A stretch of 5,839 nt of DNA, taken from positions 1-5,839 of the forward strand of contig DAIQOP010000252.1 of assembly GCA_036787815.1 (NCBI GenBank). The letters are read 5' to 3'. Position numbers and translations under genes: made by a program. The first letter of the stretch is position 1, and each line of letters begins with the position of its first letter. Source of the DNA: DATBAK01 sp036787815. GTDB taxonomy: Bacteria > Actinomycetota > Acidimicrobiia > IMCC26256 > PALSA-610. Shown piece by piece: positions 1 to 4,631 of the stretch. The notes under the pieces were generated by a model that was not told the origin of the DNA, did not search any database, and saw nothing but the letters and a program-made list of their open reading frames with translations.

Positions 1-872
1 GCGATCGGGTCGAGGCGGCGGTCGTCCAAGAGGTGCAGCGCGTCGATGAGCACTCGTGATCCGTCGTTGGACGTCAAGCGGAGGGTGCTTCCGTCGCGGT
101 CGGGGCGGGAACCGAGTCCCCGGGTGAGAAGCTGCTCGGCTTCGGCCGCCACGTTCTGGTCGCGCATGGCGAGCTCGATCACCGTGGTTCCCAAGCGCGC
201 CTTCAGCGCTGCGGGGGTGTCGTTGGCGATCACCCGCCCGCGGTCGAGCACCGCGATGCGTTGGGTGAGGCGGTCGGCCTCTTCCAGGTACTGCGTGGTG
301 AGCAACACCGTGGAGCCTTCGGCGACCAGCTCGCGGATCATGTCCCACAGCTGGTTGCGGCTCTGGGGATCGAGGCCGGTGGTCGGCTCGTCGAGGAAGA
401 GCACCGGCGGGTGGGCGACCAGTGCGGCGGCCACGTCGAGCCGGCGCCGCATCCCGCCCGAGTAGGTGCGCACCGGCTTCGCGGCCGCGTCGGCCAGGTT
501 GAAGCGCTCGAGCAGCTCCTCGACCCGGGGCCGGAACTCGGCGCGGGACATCTGGGCGAGACGCCCCATCAGGCGGAGATTCTCGCGACCGGTCAGGTTC
601 TGGTCGACCGCGGCGAACTGGCCGGCCAGCCCGACCTGGGAGCGGACACCGGCCGGCTCGCGCGCGACGTCGAGCCCCAGGACGGCGGCGTGGCCGCTGT
701 CGGCGCGCAGGATCGTCGTGAGAATCCGGATGAGCGTCGTCTTCCCCGACCCGTTGGGGCCGAGCAGACCGAACACGCTGCCGGCCGGCACGTCGAAATC
801 GACGTGATCGAGGGCGAGGACACTCCCGAAGCGCTTGGTCAGTCCCTCGACCACGATCGCGCTGTCAGCCAT
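1..872 (-). CDS. DrrA-family ABC transporter ATP-binding protein (3' end outside window)
   Basis: Cytoplasmic ATPase subunit of an ABC-2 type exporter. Translating the minus strand from the ATG at 872 gives 290 codons with no stop before the left edge. All nucleotide-binding motifs are present: Walker A GPNGSGKTT (residues 38-46), Q-loop Gln85 followed by AAVDQNLTGRENL, signature YSGGM (137-141), Walker B LFLDEP (158-163), and a TTQYLEEAD switch region (192-200) with Gln where many ABC ATPases have His. The FAAVDQNLTGREN and TTQYLEEAD strings are characteristic of the daunorubicin-resistance (DrrA) subfamily. Residues after about 225 form the accessory C-terminal domain of that subfamily, and since such proteins usually run to 310-330 residues only a few dozen are missing. 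The start is chosen because the conserved IVVEGLTKRFG strand begins at residue 6 and an in-frame stop lies at 933-935. Only a weak GAGAG stands before the ATG. The cognate permease is probably just beyond the left edge (inference). The substrate cannot be told from the ATPase; drugs, glycolipids and polyketides are all exported by relatives. Confidence 0.95.
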   Translation of the reverse strand, partial: MADSAIVVEGLTKRFGSVLALDHVDFDVPAGSVFGLLGPNGSGKTTLIRILTTILRADSGHAAVLGLDVAREPAGVRSQVGLAGQFAAVDQNLTGRENLRLMGRLAQMSRAEFRPRVEELLERFNLADAAAKPVRTYSGGMRRRLDVAAALVAHPPVLFLDEPTTGLDPQSRNQLWDMIRELVAEGSTVLLTTQYLEEADRLTQRIAVLDRGRVIANDTPAALKARLGTTVIELAMRDQNVAAEAEQLLTRGLGSRPDRDGSTLRLTSNDGSRVLIDALHLLDDRRLDPI

Positions 873-903
873 TCTCTCGACCGTGGACTCGCGATCTCCG
901 TGT

Positions 904-931
904 CGCAAGGGTCGAACGGCCCCCCTTTGCG
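904..931 (-). promoter_or_regulatory. Imperfect hairpin between leader ORF and ABC gene
   Basis: The arms CGCAAAGGG (931-923 on the minus strand) and CCCTTGCG (911-904) pair as 8 bp with one bulged base. The hairpin starts one base after the leader ORF stop codon. No U-tract follows, so it is not an intrinsic terminator. The loop side contains TCGACC (915-910), complementary to GGTCGA (882-877) directly upstream of the ABC start codon. A competing helix could therefore form over the initiation region. The pairing is visible in the sequence; a regulatory role is inference, and a 6-bp match in GC-rich DNA can be chance. Confidence 0.3.
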
Positions 932-932
932 G

Positions 933-980
933 TCAGAGGAGCCACGCGCGTGTCGCCTCGTAGACGGGCTCCGGCGTCAT
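933..980 (-). CDS. Possible 15-residue leader peptide upstream of the ABC transporter gene
   Basis: On the minus strand an AGGAGG stands 4 bases before an ATG at 980. It opens a very short reading frame, MTPEPVYEATRAWLL, that ends at TGA (935-933). This Shine-Dalgarno is much stronger than the one in front of the ABC ATPase. The frame is the same as that of the ATPase and is separated from its ATG by 60 bases, with a hairpin in between. It could be a regulatory upstream ORF, as known for several drug-resistance ABC genes. It could also be a remnant of an older N-terminus, or chance. I do not recognise the peptide. That the ribosome-binding site is real is an inference; no translation evidence exists here. 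Confidence 0.35.
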   Translation of the reverse strand: MTPEPVYEATRAWLL

Positions 981-987
981 CGTCCCT

Positions 988-1000
988 CCTCGATACGAGG
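988..1000. promoter_or_regulatory. Short perfect dyad (candidate operator or SD-sequestering stem)
   Basis: CCTCG-ATA-CGAGG is an inverted repeat with five-base arms and a three-base centre. On the minus strand its second arm runs into the AGGAGG of the leader ORF. It could act as a repressor site between the divergent genes, or in RNA it could partly hide that Shine-Dalgarno. Its position is the only support. A dyad of this length is not rare in DNA this rich in G and C. Confidence 0.25.
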
Positions 1001-1088
1001 CTGATGTTGCCAGTGTGGCGCTGGCCGGTAGTGCGCCAAGGCCGTTCGGCCCTAGCCGTCGACCCCGTCGGCATGTTCGCGTCAGAGA

Positions 1089-2252
1089 ATGCTCGGCCCG
1101 GTGCTCGACGTGTTCCGGTTGCGCCAGTACTTCGACGTGATCGTCCGTGCGCGCGATCTGATCGGCGGCTTGCGCGACGACGCGGGGCTGCTCGACGACG
1201 CCCGGCGCGCGCTGGTGTCCCTCCCGGTCGACACGTGGCCGGAGCCGATCTCCCCGTTCCCGCCCATCGAGTCGCCGACCCGGTCGGCGACGACGCTGCG
1301 CGTCGCGCTGTGCGCGACCGGCGGGAGCGGGGCGCTCGCGTCCGTTGTCGGGGTGGCGCGCGCGTTCGAGGAGCGCGGGATGCGGCCGTCGCTCATCTCC
1401 CTGTGCTCGGGTTCGGCGCTCTTCGGCTTCCCGATCGCGGCCGGGATCCCCGCCGACGACGTCGCAGCCTTCAGCGCCGGCCTGCGGCCGCACCACTACA
1501 TCGACGTCGACTGGCCCCGCCTCGCGCTGCTCGCGCCGACGCTCGCCCGCGGCTTCGCGGGGATCATCCGCGGCGACCGGCTCGAAGCGACCTACCGCGA
1601 GCTCCTCGGCGACATCACGCTCGGCGAACTGCCGATCCCGGCGTACGCGCCGATCTGGAGCATCGAGGAGAACCGCGTCGAGTACCTCGGACCGCGCACC
1701 CATCCGAACCTGTCGGTGGCGCGCGCGGTGCGGATGGCGGTGTCACTGCCGCTGTTCGTCGAACCCGTGCAACTCGGCGGTTCGTACTGGTGCGATGGCG
1801 GGATCGTCGACATCTTCCCTGTCGTCCCGGCGCTCGAGCTCGAACCACGAGCCGACGCCGTGGTCGCGGTCAACGGCTTCTACCCGCCCGAGTTCGCCGG
1901 TGAGGACGCGACCGGCTGGCAGGATCGCTCGGCGAGCATCGTCTCCATCGCGAGTCAGGTTCGCACGTGCCAACAAGTGGAGCTCGCGCGAGTGAACCTG
2001 CAGAGGCTGCGCGCCACGATGCAGGTCGCGATGATCGAACCCGTTCCTTACGAGAAGGTCCGTGGGGTCGGCTTCTACCGCCAGTTCCTCAGCAACGCCG
2101 AATGGTCGCAGTTCATGGAAGCCGGCCGCGCGTGCGGCCTGCGAGCCCTCGACCAACTCGCCGAGACGCCCGCGCGTCGACCGAGAGCCTCCAGCGGCGC
2201 GGCGCACCTCGGTGCGGCGAAGGCACATCTGGAGCTCACGGAAAGCCCATGA
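1089..2252 (+). CDS. Patatin-like phospholipase family protein, atypical active-site loops
   Basis: Predicted serine acyl-hydrolase of the patatin fold (387 residues), probably cytoplasmic or membrane-peripheral: there is no signal peptide. After a helical N-terminal extension of about 70 residues comes the first strand and oxyanion region, CATGGSGALASVVGVARAFEERG-like, at 75-97. The nucleophile elbow is SLCSGSALFG (104-113), the helix end RMAVSLPLFVEP (215-226) corresponds to the family's RASxxIPxxFxP, and the catalytic Asp motif is DGGIVD (236-241). Ser107 aligns with the family's GTSAG serine when the following helix (AAG at 117-119) is used as anchor; Ser109 is the alternative. The usual GGGxRG oxyanion loop and GxSxG elbow are both altered, while the Asp-Gly-Gly is kept. 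The ATG at 1089 follows an in-frame TAG (1053-1055) with no other start between; its ribosome site (CAGAGA) is poor. The gene is divergent from the ABC ATPase and converges on the next gene. The patatin family assignment is firm; activity and substrate are not. Confidence 0.85.
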   Translation: MLGPVLDVFRLRQYFDVIVRARDLIGGLRDDAGLLDDARRALVSLPVDTWPEPISPFPPIESPTRSATTLRVALCATGGSGALASVVGVARAFEERGMRPSLISLCSGSALFGFPIAAGIPADDVAAFSAGLRPHHYIDVDWPRLALLAPTLARGFAGIIRGDRLEATYRELLGDITLGELPIPAYAPIWSIEENRVEYLGPRTHPNLSVARAVRMAVSLPLFVEPVQLGGSYWCDGGIVDIFPVVPALELEPRADAVVAVNGFYPPEFAGEDATGWQDRSASIVSIASQVRTCQQVELARVNLQRLRATMQVAMIEPVPYEKVRGVGFYRQFLSNAEWSQFMEAGRACGLRALDQLAETPARRPRASSGAAHLGAAKAHLELTESP

Positions 2253-2293
2253 GCGCCGCGACGACGGCGTTCATCCATGGTGGGGTTCACGGA

Positions 2294-3973
2294 TCATCCG
2301 CCGGGATAGAACGTCCGCCAGTTGGCAACCGACGGTTGGACGCGCCCGGCCGGCGCCCGGCCGAGCACGGCGAGCAGGTTGCCGGTGACGACGCCGACGG
2401 GGTCGATCAGACATGTCGTGCACGCCTCGTACGACCCGAGCGCGGGTATCCAGTCGTTGGTGCCGCTGTCGAACACGCCGGCCCCGCTCGCCGGATCGGT
2501 GTAGTAGGTCATGTCGGAATGGACGCGCCCGGCCGCCGCTCGGTGCGTTGCGCTCGCCGGGATCGGGGAGTGGGCGAAGATCTGTTCGTTTGCCGGGTGC
2601 GGACCGATCGCGAGCCGGTCGAAATCGCTGCGCAGGAGACCGGGAAGGACCGCGCCCGTCGTGAGGCCCGAGTTCTTGAAGATCCACGCCGAGCCGTCCG
2701 CCGCGACGAAGTCGGCAGTCGAGCCCGGTGTGAGATACCCCGAGTAGGTCGCGCCGACGAAGCTGTCCTCCGGCCAACTGGCCGGGGGTGAGCTCCAGGT
2801 GTTGCCCGTGACCTCGCGGGGGTCTCCGTGGCCGTCGAGCGGGTCGGCGCCGGAGTCGCGGTAGCCGACTTCCTGGCGGCCCGGCCCGAGCGGCGACGCC
2901 TGCATGCGCACGTGGCGGAGCATCGGGCTCGCGGCGAAGAACGCGATGTTCACCCCGTGGGCCTCGGCGGCGACGGCCGCGAGCCGCTCGTGCAGCGACC
3001 AGCATTCGTCGTGGCCCAGCGAGAGCAGGGCCCGATGGGCCAGGAGCACGTTGGGATGCTGCTCGACCGTGAGGTCGGTGGCGTACGTGACGTCGAGGCC
3101 GTGCTTCTCGGCAAAGCGCACGAGCGGGTACTCGTTGCCGAGGAAGTCGCCCGCGCCGCTGCCGTACGCGTAGGGACGATCGAACGACACGACGCGCGCG
3201 CGGCTGCACAGCGGATAGACGCCAGGGGGGCACGGCCCGATTCCCGCGTAGAAGTCGTAGCCCCCGTAGGGGTTCCACGCCTGCCACGTGTAGACGTCGT
3301 TCTTCACCAGGTACGCGGCGTGGCTCGAAGGATCCCAGACGATGAGCGGCACGTAGCTCTGTTGGTTGCCGGCGCCGACGAGCTTCAACAGGTAATCGCC
3401 GGGAACGAATGCTCGCGTGATGTCGATCCTGAGCGACGGCGACCACTTGTCGCAGGAGACCATGTGGGTCTGAGGCGTTGCCGGGCACGCCGGCTGTGGC
3501 TTCGAAGCCATGGTTCCGGATCGCCACACGAGTCGGGCACCCGCGCCCGCGTAGTAGCCCATGCGGTACGCCTCGACCCGGAATCTCGGTGCCGGCGTCG
3601 ACACGTACAGCGTCACGCGCTGTCCGGTGTGCGCGTCGCCGGGATTCGCGAATCCGCTGATCGCCGTGCCGGCACCCGGTGCGATCTCCCACGCGGTCGT
3701 GCCGTGACGCGCGTTCTCGTCGACGACCCGGCGGCTCTCGACGCCCGACGTGCCGAGCCACGTTGCCGGGAGCCGCGGCTTCGGCGCGGTCGTCGAAGTC
3801 GGAGGTGTGGTGGTCGAAGACGTGGTGGAAGACGTGCTCGAGGGCGCGCTCGCGGCGCGGTACGAGGGTGTCCTGTTGCGGAACCATCCGACACCGACGA
3901 CACCGGTCGCGATCAGAACGAGGGAGACCGCCGCGGTGAGCCACCGGCGCGACGTCCGCTTGTTCCGCGACAC
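2294..3973 (-). CDS. Membrane-anchored N,N-dimethylformamidase large-subunit-like protein
   Basis: This 559-residue protein has a basic N-terminus (MSRNKRTSRR), one hydrophobic segment (12-30) without an obvious signal-peptidase site, and a Ser/Thr/Pro-rich linker (about 42-66). This points to a single-pass anchor with the rest outside the cell. A beta-rich domain (about 95-212) has the TLYVSTPAPRFRVEAYRMGYY block typical of the family, followed by the C-terminal domain (about 216-535) with VYTWQAWNPYGGYDFY, VSFDRPY, GAGDFLGNEYPLVRF and LSLGHDECW. These match the dimethylformamidase beta-subunit-like family. In the characterised enzyme an iron is held by two tyrosines and the Glu of the GHDE motif; here Tyr228, Tyr268 and Glu323 (with His321) are the likely equivalents (inference from motif order and spacing). 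Position 324 is Cys where relatives usually have Tyr. No small-subunit gene is visible. The start is GTG, the only suitable in-frame start near the 5' end. The gene lies 55 bases downstream of the repeat protein on the same strand. Family assignment is good, substrate unknown. Confidence 0.85.
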   Translation of the reverse strand: MSRNKRTSRRWLTAAVSLVLIATGVVGVGWFRNRTPSYRAASAPSSTSSTTSSTTTPPTSTTAPKPRLPATWLGTSGVESRRVVDENARHGTTAWEIAPGAGTAISGFANPGDAHTGQRVTLYVSTPAPRFRVEAYRMGYYAGAGARLVWRSGTMASKPQPACPATPQTHMVSCDKWSPSLRIDITRAFVPGDYLLKLVGAGNQQSYVPLIVWDPSSHAAYLVKNDVYTWQAWNPYGGYDFYAGIGPCPPGVYPLCSRARVVSFDRPYAYGSGAGDFLGNEYPLVRFAEKHGLDVTYATDLTVEQHPNVLLAHRALLSLGHDECWSLHERLAAVAAEAHGVNIAFFAASPMLRHVRMQASPLGPGRQEVGYRDSGADPLDGHGDPREVTGNTWSSPPASWPEDSFVGATYSGYLTPGSTADFVAADGSAWIFKNSGLTTGAVLPGLLRSDFDRLAIGPHPANEQIFAHSPIPASATHRAAAGRVHSDMTYYTDPASGAGVFDSGTNDWIPALGSYEACTTCLIDPVGVVTGNLLAVLGRAPAGRVQPSVANWRTFYPGG

Positions 3974-3986
3974 CGGCGACAGCCTA
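3974..3986 (-). promoter_or_regulatory. Putative -10 box for leaderless transcription of the dimethylformamidase-like gene
   Basis: On the minus strand TAGGCT (3986-3981) fits the TANNNT -10 consensus and ends exactly 7 bases before the GTG start codon at 3973. That is the spacing expected when transcription begins on the start codon itself. No Shine-Dalgarno is present in front of the GTG, which fits a leaderless mRNA, a common arrangement in Actinobacteria. The -35 region at the expected distance (CCTGTT, 4009-4004) is poor. This promoter would let the gene be expressed separately from the upstream repeat-protein gene. Confidence 0.45.
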
Positions 3987-4028
3987 GTGACGGCACCGCC
4001 GCGAACAGGGCCGCAGAGGAAGAGACGG

Positions 4029-4631
4029 TCAGCGCATCCCGACGATCGGCGAACGCAGGTGCAGGCCGCCGGTCGACCCGACGAACCGCGCGTCGCCGAA
4101 GGCGAAGATGCCGCCGTCGGCCGCGACGAGCCAGTAGCCCCGGCCCGAGGGAGTCACGGCCATGCCGACGATCGGTGTGACGAGCCGCAGGCTGTGCGCG
4201 GGTCCGGAGGAGCGCGCGTCGCCGAAGGCAGACACGCTTCCGTCGGCGGCGACGAGCCAGTAGCCGAGGCCCGAAGGTGTGGCGGCGATGCCGACGAGGT
4301 GTGCCTTCGCCGCGGCCGCGGAGCCGAAGAACCGCGCGTCGCCGAAGGCGAAGACGCCTCCGCCACTCGCGACGAGCCAGTAGCCGTGGTCCGAAGGTGT
4401 GGCGGCGATGCCGACGATCTGTGCCTTGGCCCGGATCGCGGAGCCGAAGAACCGGGCATCGCCGAAGGCGAAGACGCCGCCGTCGGCCGCGACGAGCCAG
4501 TAGCCCTGGCCCGAGGCGGTGGCGGCCATGCCGACGATCGGCGAGCTGAGGCGCATGCCGCCGGTGGATCCGTAGAAGCGCGCGTCGCCGAAGGCGAAGA
4601 CGCCGCCGTCGGCTGCGACGAGCCAGTAGCC
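4029..4631 (-). repeat. Five tandem GYWLVAADGG repeats (protein-coding)
   Basis: The minus-strand start of each unit (GGCTACTGGCTCGTC, Gly-Tyr-Trp-Leu-Val) lies at 4631, 4505, 4385, 4265 and 4139. Unit lengths are 126, 120, 120 and 126 bases, and the last unit is 108 coding bases plus the stop. The protein consensus is GYWLVAADGGVFAFGDA, then RFxGS, a variable loop of 6-8 residues, then IVGMAATPSG. Unit 3 has lost the Asp of ADGG (ASGGG), and unit 4 is the most diverged (SVSAFGDARSSGP). The last unit stops after PIVGMR and lacks only the connecting turn. The pattern of a strand, D-G, V-F-A-F-G-D and a short loop recalls RCC1-type propeller blades; that comparison is my inference. These are coding repeats, not CRISPR: there are no unrelated spacers. 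Confidence 0.9.

Larger units (their letters stand above)
873..1088. promoter_or_regulatory. Divergent intergenic region between the ABC ATPase and patatin-like genes
   Basis: These 216 bases separate two divergently transcribed genes and must hold promoters for both. I find no convincing -35/-10 pair for either strand. The nearest candidate on the plus strand is TTGCCA at 1006-1011 with TAGTGC 16 bases later, which lacks the conserved final T. Symmetric elements are more evident: CCTCG-ATA-CGAGG at 988-1000, GGCGC at 1017-1021 paired with GCGCC at 1033-1037, and GGCCGTTCGGCC at 1040-1051. Any of these could be an operator shared by the two genes, but none matches a site I can name. Confidence 0.5.

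Noticed and set aside
261..1004. Plus-strand frame of 247 codons opposite the ABC ATPase
   Set aside because: The opposite strand encodes all ABC motifs; this frame has no recognisable domain.
933..1703. 256-codon minus-strand frame ending at 933
   Set aside because: It lies mostly antisense to the patatin-like gene and has Arg-rich, motif-free content. Only its last 15 codons, which follow a real-looking SD, are kept as a possible leader ORF.
1089..2252. Patatin-like protein as a CBASS-type antiphage effector
   Set aside because: No cyclic-nucleotide synthase, ubiquitin-like or other defence partner is adjacent in the window, and the protein has atypical active-site loops. The neighbours are a divergent exporter ATPase and a convergent envelope protein.
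2249..2293. ATG overlapping the patatin stop codon (ATGA), as in translational coupling to a downstream gene
   Set aside because: The frame it opens runs antisense into the dimethylformamidase-like gene and encodes nothing recognisable.
2253..2293. Possible bidirectional terminator in the convergent gap
   Set aside because: Only short palindromes (CCATGG, GGATCATCC) are present, with no stable GC stem followed by a T-run on either strand.
2271..3944. Second minus-strand frame of 557 codons overlapping the dimethylformamidase-like gene
   Set aside because: The overlapping frame at 2294-3973 carries the conserved motifs; this one is low-complexity and Arg-rich, a typical GC-rich shadow.
2828..4180. 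Long plus-strand open frame (450 codons) across the dimethylformamidase-like gene
   Set aside because: It is antisense to a gene with clear family motifs, its product is dominated by Arg, Ala and Gly with no recognisable domain, and long antisense frames are expected in DNA this GC-rich.
4029..4631. Regular 120-126 base periodicity resembling a CRISPR array
   Set aside because: The units are in frame, code for a conserved protein motif, and the stretches between the most conserved parts are themselves similar rather than unique spacers.
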